Shown here piece after piece: positions 12,053-25,915 of a stretch of 64,000 bases of DNA (within the stretch, counting starts at the first letter, position 1; the number at the start of each line of letters is the position of its first letter). The DNA is from Quillaja saponaria (lineage: Eukaryota; Streptophyta; Magnoliopsida; Fabales; Quillajaceae): assembly GCA_029379385.1 (NCBI GenBank), contig CM055610.1:20423422-20487421 (forward strand), in the 5' to 3' direction. The notes under the pieces are model-generated. The model worked only from the letters and a program-made list of their open reading frames with translations, was not told the DNA's origin and made no database searches. A program made the translations under genes and the position numbers.

Positions 12053-15010
12053 TCAAATTTTTCTTCTCCGGCAAACAAGATGCCTCACTATCCCTGCAAG
12101 AGTGTAAATGTAGTTAGGAGGGGAAATGACATTGTTGTCTATTGAAACTCAATTGAATATTATCTATTTATTTCTGCTCATTCCATGTACTATTCATTTT
12201 AAGAAAGAGAGTTTAATATAGATTGATGGGATATGCAAAAACGTTGATGTTTTAGCTCTTCTACAGAATCACTTGGAGTTTTGATATAATTTGATAAAAT
12301 GTTATATCAGAGGTCCAAGAAGAATTTAGATACACCCCAAATAATGCCACACAACCACTCATGTAATCTACTATAAGAAATCAACCTTATTAGATGTTCC
12401 TAAATAATTTAGTCTCAGTTGCAGCTGCACCTAAATGCATAGAAAAAATCAAATTGGCTCATGGAATCCGAATTGCTTAATCCAAACATTGGAAACTTGC
12501 TTTTAGTATTAAAAAGGTAAAAGGCTAGAGTCATACAGTCCAAAATTCTTAAATAGATCGCATCCCGAGCTCAATTGGTTGTATAGCAGACTTCAGATAT
12601 ACTCATAAAAGTTATGTGCTCTGTTTACAACTAGTCTATTGAACTAATAAATAATGCATAACATCTAATATTCTGAAGAGAAGAGAAGGAGAGTTAATGT
12701 TGTGCAAACATTTGATTTAGGCTATTGAATAAGTTAGTGGCAAAAATACTGATTACTAGTTATGGCAACATGTGAAAATAATATATATCTGTAATGAGAA
12801 ACATGCACACAGAAACAGTTTAAAAGAAAAATCCATTTCAAAACTTGAAAAGGCTTTGATGGGAAAACTACAATTAGTAAGAAAGTAGAGCAAGTTTCTG
12901 TCACCTGTGGCATCATGTACCAATGTTATAGGAAAAAGCTTCCTAAAAGCAGTCCAATCTACAATCAAGGACTTAATTTTATACACCTCAGAAATTTTTT
13001 TCCAATCAGAACTATATACAAGCCTGTGTCGTGCAAAGGACAGGTAACCATCACATTCAAGGAAATTAAAATGAAGGACTTTAGCTTTTGTTACCTAGTT
13101 ACCTAATCAAGAGACCCTTACATGATGAACATAACTGAAGTATATGCAAAGCAGCCGTTAAAGGTGTCAATGTAATGGAATCAATTGTTGGACTTGCACA
13201 GGTACTCATAAAAGATACACCAAACAGTGATTTGTATACATCCACATACCTCCAATATAACTGGATGCCAATCTTAAACTAAAATCCTCACCTTTATTGA
13301 TTTTCATTATGTTGTGGGTTTTACTTAGGATTAGGAAGCATAAAATCAATACAATTCTTTAGCATACTGACAATTCCTAATTACACCTCTGCTTTCTGGT
13401 AGTTAAAAATAACCATGAGAAAGAGAAAGTAGGAAACTATATATATGTGGATAATTCTTGAGTGTGCTCGAGTCCATTGAATAAGCATAAACAGGAAGAC
13501 TTGTGAAAATATTCCAACTTATAAAGTCGTTATCTCTGTGATGAGACATGCTTGGTGTAAGAACTGGAAGGAAGGGTCCACGGAATCAACCGTGTACTTA
13601 TCCACAAAGAAACCATCTTTGTAGTTCCCATTCGTGTGGAGTAGAAAAAGGCTGACGGGTATACAGGTGACTAAGTTCAAATCTTATGAATAACCCAAAA
13701 AAACAGAAAATAGACATACAAAAGATAAGTATGTTTGTCGCTCAGTAAATCCCACATGGTACGACTTTCCGTGTCCACATACGATTACAAATACTCGTGC
13801 CCAAAACCAAAAAATTGAGACTTTCTTACCCACTCATAACTTGTACTAACTCGTAAAGAGAAACAAACACTTGGTAGCTAATACCCCAGAATCTCCAAAC
13901 ACCGGCCAAAAACGACTTTGACGTGACATAAAGATTTGATTCCAACTTTAACTAGCACATATGTTTCCTTTTTCAATCCATGGAATTTTTACTACCACAG
14001 AAGATACATCATATCCATCAGCCCAAATCATCCACAATTTCTTCATGAGCTAGATAAGATACGTAAAGATGCCCTTCAATCCCTGTACTTCAACGAATCT
14101 TACTAAAATTTTGCCTCCTAAGTTAGAGAGATTTACTATATTTTACGCTGTTAATAAAGGTAAAAAAATATGTGCTTACCGCAAGTTCAGCAGCTTTCCA
14201 CAGAGTAAATATAACTACTAAGAAATGGAGCAGACAATTCTTCAAACATCTGCAAGGTAAAAATCTACAAACAAGTAATGGAGCAGACAAATCTTCCAAC
14301 ATCTGGAAGCTAGAATTAAACAGCTACAAACAAGTACCATTAGAAAAAGATTTCAGTTTTCAATTAAGCTCCAAAGCTGGAGCAGAAAAATTACAAAGGA
14401 GTTGAACATAGAGAACAACTACTCACTTGTTGCTCAGAAAAGATATGGGTGTGAAACCTCGAAGGAAACCTGCAGATTCACCTACAGAAAAAAATAAAAA
14501 AATAAAAATTGAGTTACCATAAAAAAAGATGAATTTTCAACACAATTCCTTGGAATGAAAACAAATCGAACAAAAACTGAAAGACCCGGATAGAATGAAA
14601 AATAATTCTTTGATTTTCTTATACAATTAAGAAAGACTGGGGTGGAAGCTCTTAATCTCATTCATCAATTACCACCTTGGACTCAAATCCTGACCTGAAA
14701 ACAATCATAGGCAGTTGGAAGTTAAAAAAGAAGCTTACTTTAGTTGTAAGTTCCTCCGAGATTCCAACAAGAACAGAAACCTTACACAATTTTCTCACAT
14801 CCTGAAAATAGAGCACACAGAGAGAAAGTAGTAGATGGACAACGATATTAACCAAAGAGGAAACAGAGCACTTGAGGAGAAAACTTTTGTAGCTCCTGCT
14901 TTCGACGTTGGAATACCACTTAGCTCTCTGGTCTCTCTCTCTCTCTGCTTTAGAAAACAAATATGAATGTTGGAGATGGCGTGGCAAAGAGTGGTGAACG
15001 CTTTAAATAT
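12053..15010 (-). promoter_or_regulatory. Probable multi-exon 5' leader and promoter of the ACR3-like gene
   Basis: No coding exon is visible here. A leader segment 12053-12093 follows the acceptor CTTGCAG. Upstream on the minus strand, 14427-14481 is bounded by TTCTGTAG and by GTGAGT, a good internal non-coding exon. About 14740-14805 is bounded by TATTTTCAG and GTAAGC, and an acceptor GTTTTCAG stands at about 14695. A TATA-like AAATATTTAAAG is at about 15005. The leader would then span about 2.9 kb. The splice pattern is inferred and the first donor is not settled. Confidence 0.35.
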
Positions 15011-17235
15011 TTATTAAAATTTCGAATTAGTGAATTAAAAATTAAACTTATATTTCTGAAATGACGCGGCGACCAAACACTACCCTGTATAACAATTGGT
15101 ACAACAAACTGAGGTCATTCTTACTCACAATTTATCGCACGTGAACTCACGCTCTCTATTTGACGTTATCTGTGTTGCCACGTAATCCAAATGCCATTGA
15201 GGTTATGTCTGTTCAGTTGAAATTGTGAAAAAATCGCGGATGAAGAGAGTGAGAAGCTGACTACTGTCAGTTTTTGCTTGGACTGTCTGTTGGTTATAGA
15301 TACTGCTGGTCATTTGGTGTCGTATTTACTGGATTGTTATACAGTACAGTACAGCAGCCTAACTGAAAATGACAGGTAATACCCTCAAATTGGCTTTAAT
15401 GACTCAAATTTATTTCATTTTGCTAGTAACTCTAATTTGAAATTAATTATGGTTGTACCCAATGTGATTGCCATAATGATTAAAAATATATTTTATTAAT
15501 TAATTTTTGAATTGAAATTATTATAATAAAAGTCATGAAAAATAATTTTTTTATCAATTCTCTAAATATATTCTAAATAACATGTTTTCATTAGACTAAA
15601 AAAATAATTAATTAAAATATTTATAAATTAATCCGAACACTCCAACCACTCAACAAAAAAATTACGATTATGATTGCATCTCTAATTTAATAATTCCTAA
15701 TGATGATTACAATGTTCAGATATACAGAGGATACAGTATGCCTCCCGTGATTGCAACTAGGTGGCATACGCTTTGGCTAACTTAAGATGGTCTAATACTT
15801 TTGGGCTTGAGTTGTCATATTAAATCTTTCTCCTTAATTTACTGGAGTCTAGGTTAGGTTTTTTTATGTAGGCAATTTATATACATAGAGAGAGAGAGAG
15901 AGAGAGGTTGTTTTTATGTAATTGATATATTTAATTTACATATAAAACAAATTATTATTTGATTCCATTGGGTATAAGAATTTAGGTTATAAAGTTTTTC
16001 TTTAGGGGTTGCCGCTTCTCCTCTTTAACAGCCCCAACTCAGCCTCACCACCAATAAGCTTTCTTCTAGCCAGTGACTTTTTTATTTTTTTTTCAATGGT
16101 TACTAAATGATTAATTTCTATTAAAATTTTGAAGAAAATAAACATTTATTTTATGTTTACATGTGTATTTCATATTCTAAAAACTTTCAAAGAGGACAAT
16201 ATAGACATTTTACAATCTAATTACTACAATTAATAAATTTTTCAAAAAACTTGTCTTTTTTAAATTTAAAAAAAAAAACTACTGTTATTTTGGAACAAAT
16301 GGATTATCTTATATCACCCTCCCTCAATCTGAGTGGGAGAACCACGTGACTATTGTCACGAAACTACCAAGGTTGTGTGGATAGGAGACCCTTTGTAAAC
16401 AATTTAGCAAGATGTTAGAAAGACTTACAATGAAATGATTATATTAGTTGGAGTCACCTAATTTTACACGGGTTATAATAATACTATTGGTCAGATGGCT
16501 TGTTAATTCTCATCAAATTTTGAATGCAATTATTTTTCTTGTAAAAAGAAAAAGTTGGAAATCTTCACTTAACATATTTTTGGTCAGATGAACTAATTAT
16601 ATTTTTATATAATAAAAAATTTATATATATAATTGAATTCAATAAAACAATTAAAACTATCAAAAGAAAACAAGACTTTACATGTGAAAGGAACTCACCC
16701 GATGTTGATCGATGGTCTTTTCAACTATTAGTGAAAATAACTGGCCATTAGACATAATTAATATACCAAACTTTTAGGCCATTGTAATTTGTAATTATTG
16801 AAGAATATCTTACATATAAATGACAAGTAGGGCCATTTTTTACCTAGACATGACAAAATATTGTGGCATATATGTCGCTTTTAGCAAACAAAGAATGAAG
16901 AACGATGTCAGGATTATAATTAAGTTTGATTAGGATGCCTAGCTAATCCATCTAATAATGACTTGAGTCATAATCTGTTAAGCATCACATTCTTTACATA
17001 ATATGGGATTCATATAAATAGGTTAATTAAAAATTAAGAATAATTTTTATTTTTACTTTTTTCAACATTTGATGTGTTAACCAATGAAAAACCAACCACG
17101 AGTTGGTCTAGCAATCAATGTAATACTCAAGAAATGTTCCCTCTACTTGAGAATTTGAATTTCCTTGACAGCTCTTGTTGGAGGTAAATTTATGTTCTCA
17201 AGCATGATCGTGACCACTCTTAGAATAACTCTTAA

Positions 17236-17396
17236 CTTCTACTCCGATGTAAGTGTGATGGGAGTTCTTCCAGATATAGAGTGATAGTGATGTAGGTGTA
17301 ATGTTCCTATCGAAAAAACCTTAGCTTTGACCTCGACATAAGTGCAGTGGTGATTCTTTCAGATATATGGTGGTAGTGATGTGAGCACAATATTCC
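17236..17396. repeat. Imperfect direct repeat of about 75-85 bp
   Basis: Two units share the order GTAAGTG, GTTCTTCCAGATATA (or ATTCTTTCAGATATA), GTGATAGTGATGT and AAT-TTCC, at about 17236-17310 and 17322-17396. The wording resembles degraded mobile-element sequence, but no terminal repeats were found. Confidence 0.5.
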
Positions 17397-19120
17397 GTGA
17401 TGGAATGTTAAAAACATTCTTATAATTTACAAAATGTAACCCTCTAATTACACATAATATATAGTACTCCGATTATCAAGTTTAAGAACTAGTTTGAAAG
17501 GTATTTCTTCTTTTTAATTAATTTAATTTAACAAATAAAAAAGAAATTGCTATGCTTATTAGAGCCCTCTTGAACAAAAATAAATAAGTCATATTAAAAA
17601 TTTACTTATTTGTAATAGGAATTCTTGTTTATTGAACAATTAATTTCATGCACACAAAAGCCAAAAAAAAATAACTAGCACATTCGGAAAACAAAACTTA
17701 ATTAGTGAGATTTGTAAACTTGTACCTCATGTTAATCTTTTTCTTAATGAATTTCCATTTATACCCCTTAAAATTAAAGGAATAGAAAGTGTAACCTAAA
17801 GAGATGCTAGCTACAAGTGAAAACTTTCAATTTTCACCAAAAATTTTATTCTTGATTTATACATATTTTCTAATTTTTCTTTTAATACAAAGAAGCATAC
17901 AAGATAATGTTAATGTCTGTTATAATATGGTTGAAAACATTGGCAGCGTTGGTTAGAATTCCACTTTATATTCTCAAAAGGGAAGTGATCAATTTCCAAA
18001 TGAGCATGATGAATTCTTTGATTAGCAGCAAGACGTACAGAGAGAATTAAATTCCCACTTAATTAGTATTTAGTAATCCATAAATTCTTTTTTCTTCTTC
18101 CATTATAAAAAAGTTGAAGAATTCGAACATCCGTAGGTTTTTGCTACTTTTTGTTAAAAGTTTTATGTTAGCCTTTTCCAAGGAATCTAGATCACATGCT
18201 CCTGCACTTTTCTTCATTAACATTGTATGCTTTCTTAATAGTAGAATTCATTGAAAAATATATACCACACTTGTCCAAATCTTCTGTTTAATTTAATTTT
18301 TCCTATATACTTTGTTATTGTTTATATAATTTGATTTATGCCAAAGAAGAAAATCAAAGTTTGATTTGTTTTTCTCTAATTTGGTTCGCCTATATATGTG
18401 TATATTAAAGTAAATTAATATTTTATTCTAAATAATTGTTTAATATTATGATTCATTTTATAATAGCAACAATGTAAGAGTATCTGAATCCTCGTATATA
18501 TATACAAATCACATTATACACCAAAAAGTTGCATCAAATATACATTTCAACTTCAACTGAAAACAAAAAAGATGAAGTTGGGAGTACTGTAGAAGATGCA
18601 AAGAAGACCAAGTGGCTACAGAGTAAAGATTCCGTATCCTTTCTTTTTGTAAGTGGATCTCAGCCGTCCAGCACACGTTCTCACTTCTCCAACGACAACA
18701 ACTTGGTAGATTCCCTTTTCTTCTGATGTCAGCTTCCAATGTTGTGTATTTTTTATGCCCCAACTCATCATTTCTTGTCGTTCATCTCCCACAACAACAA
18801 AAACAATGGTTTATTTCTCACATTTTGCTTTTTACAATTTGTGTACTATTCAGATTTAATTATTACCTTGTTGTTGAAAAAAAAACTCGATCAAACCGAG
18901 ATTTAAGATATAAATGTTGATCATAACACAAATAACTGTAAATCCCTTGCAATCTCTCCTCTCTTGGCACGTAGAGTCATTTCTGTTTTATCTGAGTTAA
19001 AGAAAGAAATTCTTAATTTGTATTTTTGCTCTTTTCTTTCAACTGCAGCCGCTATCATGTCTGATTATTTGCTCCCATTTCATGGGATACTTTCTAATAT
19101 AGTCATAATCCTAATGTTAG

Positions 19121-19155
19121 TATATAAAGCCTAGAGAAGCCCATTATCTTTACAT
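19121..19155 (+). promoter_or_regulatory. TATA-box-like core promoter motif without an assigned gene
   Basis: GTATATAAAGCC near 19121 is a near-consensus plant TATA box. The 1 kb downstream has no long frame on the plus strand. It may drive a non-coding transcript or be chance. Confidence 0.25.
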
Positions 19156-19336
19156 CATGATCAGCAGATAGCAGTACTGTAATCATTTCAGATACTACCG
19201 AAATGAAAATTCCTTCCACCCACCTACATACACATATACAGAAACAGGGAGAGATTGGTCAACTTGTGGTTGGATAAGGCTGAAAGATTGTTTTAGGGAT
19301 TGCCACAGTAGTAGTTAGAAGTACTGCAAGCAACAC

Positions 19337-19530
19337 TAGTTATTGTCAAAGTAGTGATGGTATCAACAACAGCACTAAATCCCAACACTTCCAAGGAGAA
19401 TACACTAAAAATAAGAGTAGTTGTCAAAATGTGATTCAACAACAGCCCTTGTGTCACTGTTGCTTTTGAGAAAGATGGTGTTATTGGTCCCATAGTTGTC
19501 AAAATGTGATTCAACTCAAAGAAAAGCCAA
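19337..19530. repeat. Three-unit imperfect tandem repeat, period about 76-85 bp
   Basis: TAGTTGTCAAAATGTGATTC occurs at about 19420 and again at about 19496, each followed by AAC. A diverged form (TAGTTATTGTCAAAGTAGTG, then TCAACAACAGCAC) lies at about 19337. Stop codons occur throughout the plus-strand frames, so the unit is not obviously coding. Confidence 0.6.
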
Positions 19531-22500
19531 GACACTTTTAATGGCTCATGGCATAAATCTGAAGTGCCTCTCAATTCCTAGAATATCTAACTCATGTTGA
19601 TGTGTTGAGTCAGCCAAAACCATAATGATTCCTTCTACACTACAACAACTTATGGTGAGTACTGTTCCTTGGTCCAACTTAAAAGGATTGCCTGACATGT
19701 ATTTTTCTTTGTGAGTACTCATGCATAACTGCCAGTGGCTACAATAACACCTTCACCACCTCTACTGTCCTGCCAATAACTCCCAAAAGGCAACAAAAAT
19801 GCATAATGAAGTTGAGAAATGTTAAGCATAGTCGAGACTGACATGACTATATGATCTAATCCGTGCATGCGTGTATTAAGCAGTGATCTAACACGTTCAG
19901 AACACATAGAGGCCAGCTGGTACAGTCGCATTGGTTTCAACTATGCATAGCAGGAATCAATGGAAGTTTTGGATTATAATCATTAGCTCAATCTCTAGTA
20001 CCCTACAGAGCTGAGTTCAGAGTTTCTGTTCCTTAATTCAACTTTCTAGGGGCATCTGCTATTGGCATATAAGAAAAATCATACCTTCAGCAAATATTAG
20101 TGCTTTTTCTTCCCATAAGAATCCAAATATTCTCTTTCCACCTATATGACTCAAACCTCTGTAAGCAATAAGCTCTTGAGGTTTACTGCTTCCTTGGTCC
20201 AGCCCCCTGAACCTGCACTCACATCCAATCCCCCCGAGGTCTGAACCATTGAAGCAATGTCTAATACACCGATCCCCAAGAATTCACACCACTACTACCC
20301 CTCTCGCAAGTACATGATTAAAACCTAAAAGTTAACAATTACAAAAAATAGTTAGAATTAATTAATGTTTAATTATGGAATACATTGCAAGTTGCAGCGG
20401 TCATTACGATAATAGCAAAAATTAAGATGAGGACCTATATCGTTGGACCAAGAATGAGACTGTAGATTATAATTTGTCAAAGAAACTGAGGCAAATAAAG
20501 CTTATAGAAAAGGATAATTATTTCTACAAAGGCATTAAAAGAAAGATAAACTTCCAAATTTGCCTATGCCACACTTTACTATATATTACTTTTTAAAGTC
20601 TTACAAAAAGTGGTTCCCCCTAAAGTCCAAAACAAGAGTAATCAACACAGACATCCTGGAACTGAAAAGAGTAGAAAGCTAGAACATGACAAGCCATGAA
20701 CACGATTAAGGAATAAGAAAATGCAATATTAATATATATATATATATTAAACTGTCAATATCCCCTTCACTTGTTATAATGAGGTACTTGATCTTTCAAG
20801 TATTGGAATCGATCATTTTCCCCTTCAAAAAGGCGCACAACCTGAGGCAGGAAAGCTATTAGTAGGAATTTAGAAGTAGTGAGAAAGAAATGAAAACAGT
20901 AATAACACATATTTGAGTTCCCTAGCAATTGGTAACACCAGGGTCTCTACTGGTACAGCAGTTGTACGAAAAGTGTTGCCGATATAACATAACAGTTATA
21001 TAATATATATTTATGTACAGTTCCATGCCAACATTGCTGCATAGATTATATTAAAGGAATTCTTGAATATTCATTTACTAAGACGTTTTTAACAGGATGA
21101 GTTTTCAAGTTAATTGCGTACTATTATCATTGATTGGTACATAGCCTCAAGTAGTTTTTAATTTAAAAGAAGGCATCTGCCATATGTTCAAAATCTATTT
21201 AGAAAACTGATAAACTACATTAACTCATTCTACCATTAGTTCTGCACAAAACAACAGGACACAGTATTGAAGTTTGATTACCTCTCCCATTGATGGCCGC
21301 ATCTCAGGGTTTCTTTGCACACAGAAGTATGCTGCTTTAGCCATGATGTATAATTCATACGTGTCATATGACTCTCCAAGACGAGTGTCAATGAGTTCAT
21401 GTAAAGCAAGCCTCTCAATCAGCGGTTCTGCCTAATTTTTCATAGAGTAAATTCAAGGTAAATCAGGCTGAGAATGTCAAAAATAAGGAGTAGAACCTTG
21501 TTAATGGTTGAGTAGATGCACATCATATATTTTGATTTGGTTGCAAACATGAAAATTTAAACATTTCTGAATATTTTACTGCTGGAAGAACAACATACCC
21601 ATTGTCGCAGAGATTGTTGTTCCTCTGTGTTCCTGGAATCAATCACCTTGCGCCCAGATATTAGTTGTAACAGGACAATGCCATAGGCATAGACATCTGT
21701 CCTCACAGAAACAATACCATCTTCTGCATACTCTGGAGCTAGGTATCTGCACGAACAAAAATCTAGCTTCTGATGCCTGATTCGAAAACTTGGAATATAG
21801 AAAGCATATACTTAGACCTGCACAGTAACAGAAAACTTGCACAAGACCTCACCCCAGTGTGCCTAGTATCCTTGTATGCGGATTATCGCTGATCTTCCAT
21901 TTGGCAAGGCCAAAGTCGCCTAGCTGTGTGTAGAAGAAATTATTTTATCAACTGTAATGACCCTCTATTGATATCAAGTATATAAAATAGCAATACTATC
22001 AATTACTGAAAATTCTTGCATAGGCAAAATGCAATGTTCCATCATAAATCATTTCACAAAAGTTAAAGTTGATTATTTCTGACAAATGATAACAAAAAAA
22101 TAATGAGTAATTTCATATGCAATATCGTCCTTGTTGTGACATAGGATCCAGAATTATACATGGATCTTGGATCCTGAAAAAAGTTCCTAATAAGAAAAAA
22201 TGGCAATTTTCTGTTTGTGCTTGCTCAGAAATATCAAAAGATCACAAATCCTAGTGCCCACCTCTATTTTCCATTTATGCTTGCTCTGAAATCTCAACAA
22301 CAATGCTGATAATGTCCCAGCCCGCCCTCTATATAAACAATTGTCACCATTACTCTTTATCAGATCTCTCCCTGATCACTATGCACGTATTTGCGGTCAC
22401 ACCCAACACCTAACACCTCCATATGTTCAAACCTCCTCCATTCCCTAGTACTATCTTTTCTTGTTGCTGCTTAACCTTATCGAGATAATATATAAATATA

Positions 22501-24222
22501 TATACAGCTACAGAAATGAACTAGTAAATTGCTAACGGGTAGTTGGTTAAATTTACTGAACTAAACTGAGGGAACCATCTACAGAACTAAACTAAATATC
22601 ACCAACAGGCTCACCAATTTCATTACAATCACCCATAAATGAAAATCAACATGGAAGAAAATCAGCAATTCACCATGGGAACAAAATCGTGAGTGAGGAG
22701 TATATTGCTTGGTCGCATGTCACGATGAATTATAGGACCCCCACGGCATTCATCATGTAGAAAACGCAATCCCTTGGCAGTTCCAATAGCAATAGCATAT
22801 CTTTGGTGCCAATCAAGAATGGTTGCGCTTTTATCTACAAATTTCCCCGCCAAAATACATGACATCCGATGTTTATGCGGATCCGCAGAACACAGAAAGA
22901 TATAGAAGTATAAAACATAAATGAAATATTAATAGTTACCTACCAAATAAATGCCAGTCAAGAGACTTATTGCAAATATATTCATAGACCAAAATATTTA
23001 AACTTTCCTTGCAACAATAACCCAGCAGCATCACTATGTTCTTGTGCCGAGCAAAATTTAAGACGAATATCTCAGAATGAAATTCTACAAAACCTTGTGC
23101 ACTTTCTTCTTTCCGTACCTTTGCTGCAATGAGCTGTCCATCTTTAAGCAAACCTTTATATACATGACCATACCCACCTTCACCTATTAAGTTCTCGTCT
23201 GAAAATTTATTGGTTGCTAGCTGTATCTGGGAATAGCTAAAACTCATGGAATCTTTCATAGACAATTCTGTCCTTGTCCCACAACCAGCACAAAGAATTG
23301 GCGCATCTGAAGATTTCTGCATAAAGATATTATTACTTTGCTTGTGGACAATTTGAGTCTGATGTTTACTCTCTCCTTTGGTACTTAAACCTGGAAAGCA
23401 CAATTACACTTTTTAAATATAATAAGAAATGACCCAAAAAGAGGCACTGTCTATTGCAATTCACCCCAAAGATATACCACTATTCAATAAGGTCTTTGAC
23501 CCATTGCCACCTAAATTTAAATGCAGCATTGGAGACCCTATTTTCAGTCTATGACCATTTACACCCAAGAATTTTGGAGTTTGTACATGTGCCATGCAAA
23601 AAAATTAACGACCCCATGTTGGAGGGAAACCCCACACTACACATTGCAATCTACCCACTTTGTCCTCAATCCACGAGACACCAATGATTGTTAACTCTCT
23701 ATATTTGAATTTTTTTTTTTTTTTTTTGAAATCAAAAAAGAGAAAGAGTGGCCTCCATATAAAGCTGTTGTAGATCCTTTGCTGAAGTGGTCAATGGTTT
23801 AACAAATGCAGTAACATAGACCTTGATTTAGTCAACTTCCAATCAAGGTTTAACTTTTTTGCCTTTAAACAGAGTTTCAGGTATGGACAAAGAATGGGAA
23901 AATAAGAAGGTATCTCTTTCATCAGTTATGCATCTGATTGCTGAACTCTAATTTCAAGGAGTTCCTAAAGTTTAATACATGGCTACATAGAGAAACTTTA
24001 TTGAGAAGCCCTTCTTTTGATAAGCAACATCAAATAATTTTAGAAGTAAACTCAACAACTAGCTTGAGATTTAAGGCTTAGTTGAGTTGAGTATAGTATT
24101 TAACAAGATTCAATAAGTGTTTTATCTCTAAAATGTGCTTGTATTGATTAGTGAAATTTTCATAGTCGGAGACTCTGTAGAAAATCCTAACATAATAATT
24201 GAAAAAAAAAAGGCTTACAATA

Positions 24223-24318
24223 CCTGATTTTTCTTGCTTTGATTTAAAATGTGTATGGAACTTGGATTTAAAAAGAATTTATACCATGTAAAGCTACCTG
24301 ATTTTTCTTGCTTTGAAG
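24223..24318. repeat. About 74-bp tandem duplication carrying a second copy of the exon 4 splice donor
   Basis: On the gene strand, CAAAGCAAGAAAAATCAGGTA occurs twice, ending at donor positions 24298 and 24224. The first donor joins exon 5 in phase (KQEKS then GLSTKGES). The second is preceded by an open frame but would join exon 5 as CAG-GTT-TAA, giving an immediate stop. It looks like a duplicated cryptic donor. Confidence 0.75.
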
Positions 24319-24975
24319 AAGAACCAATATGTAATGAAGAGCTTTTCTCCCTTGATCTGTATGCAGATGATGGTTTTAAGTTGCTCTTTAGCATATCCGA
24401 GCTTTCATATGAACTCATGGATAAGGAATAACTTTTGCAAGAAATAACAGAATGCTCAATGTTTTCCCTATCTGGACAATTTGATGGTCTAACAGGCCTG
24501 GAGCTGGAATGGAATAACTTGTGTTCTATGACATCGGTATCAAGTATAGAATAGGGGTCTCAGAAATTCCACAGACAAGCTATCTTGAATTAATGCAACC
24601 TTGCAAGGTATCTGCTTGGAGTAAAATCTCAAGTCTCGTCGAAGGTGCCTGTTAAGATTTTCTGGTTACTATTCAAATAAATAGACTATTAAACAGAAGA
24701 AGCTAACAGAAGCACATAAACTCATCAGTAAAATAAGATTTTGAACCTAACCCAACCTTACCTTACTATTATGAAAAGGGCTAGGTTTTATAAAGGCTAG
24801 TAGGATTACATACAGGAAAAAGAAGATGAACTCAAAAGTATTCTTCTTCTGTTGACAAGTACAAACACTTCAGTGAATTATTCAGGCAATAACTTTGGCT
24901 ACTTTAATATTAAATTTCATTCTAAGATGAATATAATTGATCATGCTATACATGAGCATCCTTGTAATTAGTGAA

Positions 24976-25013
24976 CAATTAGGTTTTGTGTCTACAATTA
25001 GGTTTTGTGTCTA
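24976..25013. repeat. Exact 19-bp tandem duplication in kinase intron 3
   Basis: CAATTAGGTTTTGTGTCTA occurs twice in a row without mismatch. Confidence 0.9.
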
Positions 25014-25915
25014 CAATTTCTAGGATCAATTAAAAAACATAATGAAAGAAATATTGGGGTTTACGACCTTATTAGGGGAACTATACTGGAGAAATATCCA
25101 CAACAAGAAAAGAAAGGAAACAAAAATAAAATTGTTGTAAGCCTACGTTGGAAGGGGGTTTGGGTATTGATAAGTTGGTGTACAAAAACATTTCTTTAGA
25201 GTGCAACTGGTTATGGCGATTCTCTCAGAGCTGTTCACTTTAGCTGACATGGTGATTAAGAGCAAGTTCAGCCTTTGGCGAGTATTTCTCATGCCAGCCC
25301 TTGGAAGTTCATTGCCTAAGTATTTCCACTCTTTTCTCATTTGTTTGATTTTAAAGTTAGTCAGGGATCTCGTCTTCTTTATGATAGAGAAAGAAGTGGT
25401 CATCAGATGTGTTTACTTGTATATTTCCATATCAAGTAGAAAGGATAAAAGTCACTATAGAAAGCATTCATATGAAACAAAAATGAAAAGTAATATACCT
25501 CATCAGTCACTTCATAAGAATCAAGTTTCAAGTCTAATAGAAATGCTACTTTATGAGCATAAGAAAAGTTAGTACCTATCAAGAACAACCCAAGCCGCAT
25601 TACATTCTATAACCTGTTGTAAAATAACCTGTTTTATAGGATAACCTGCAGTGACTTTGACTTCAATGCTGACCTGAACAGAAATTTGAAATTTGCATGA
25701 TGAACAAAAGGCAAATATTAGATCAAGAATAACCTATATGTCTACTTAAAAAATATTAAACGAGATCTCCACAATATATATTAGTTTAGAAAAAGGAAAA
25801 CAATTGATAGTGTAAAGAAATATCCAATGCAGGCAGCAAAAGAATCAATTGATAACAGGCCCAAAGAGCTATGAAATATTGAATATCGAACAGTTTTTAT
25901 TTGTATGCAAGGTAT

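Larger units (their letters stand above)
15011..20766. other. Gene-poor intergenic region upstream of ACR3-like and downstream of the kinase gene
   Basis: About 5.7 kb with no recognisable coding gene. Contents are a short GA tract near 15890-15906, a doubled segment at 17236-17396, a strong TATA motif (TATATAAAG) near 19121 on the plus strand, a three-unit imperfect repeat at 19337-19530, and a TA microsatellite near 20731-20748. The strip 20090-20300 is more GC-rich and open on the minus strand for 45-70 codons in two frames, but I recognise neither product. Confidence 0.55.

Noticed and set aside
11772..12107. Plus-strand open frame of 111 codons over the first ACR3-like exon
   Set aside because: It is antisense to exon 11982-12052, which is supported by the conserved N-terminus, phase and splice sites. 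The plus-strand product matches nothing known.
16310..16500. Sequence with retrotransposon-terminal flavour (CCCTCCCTCAATCTGAGTGGGAG)
   Set aside because: No long terminal repeat pair, primer-binding site or coding remnant could be identified.
18509..18920. Overlapping short frames on both strands
   Set aside because: All are under 90 codons, overlap each other and show no recognisable motif.
20090..20300. Possible minus-strand exon with donor GAAG before GTATGA
   Set aside because: Two different frames are open for 45-70 codons but neither resembles a known protein, and no partner exon was found.
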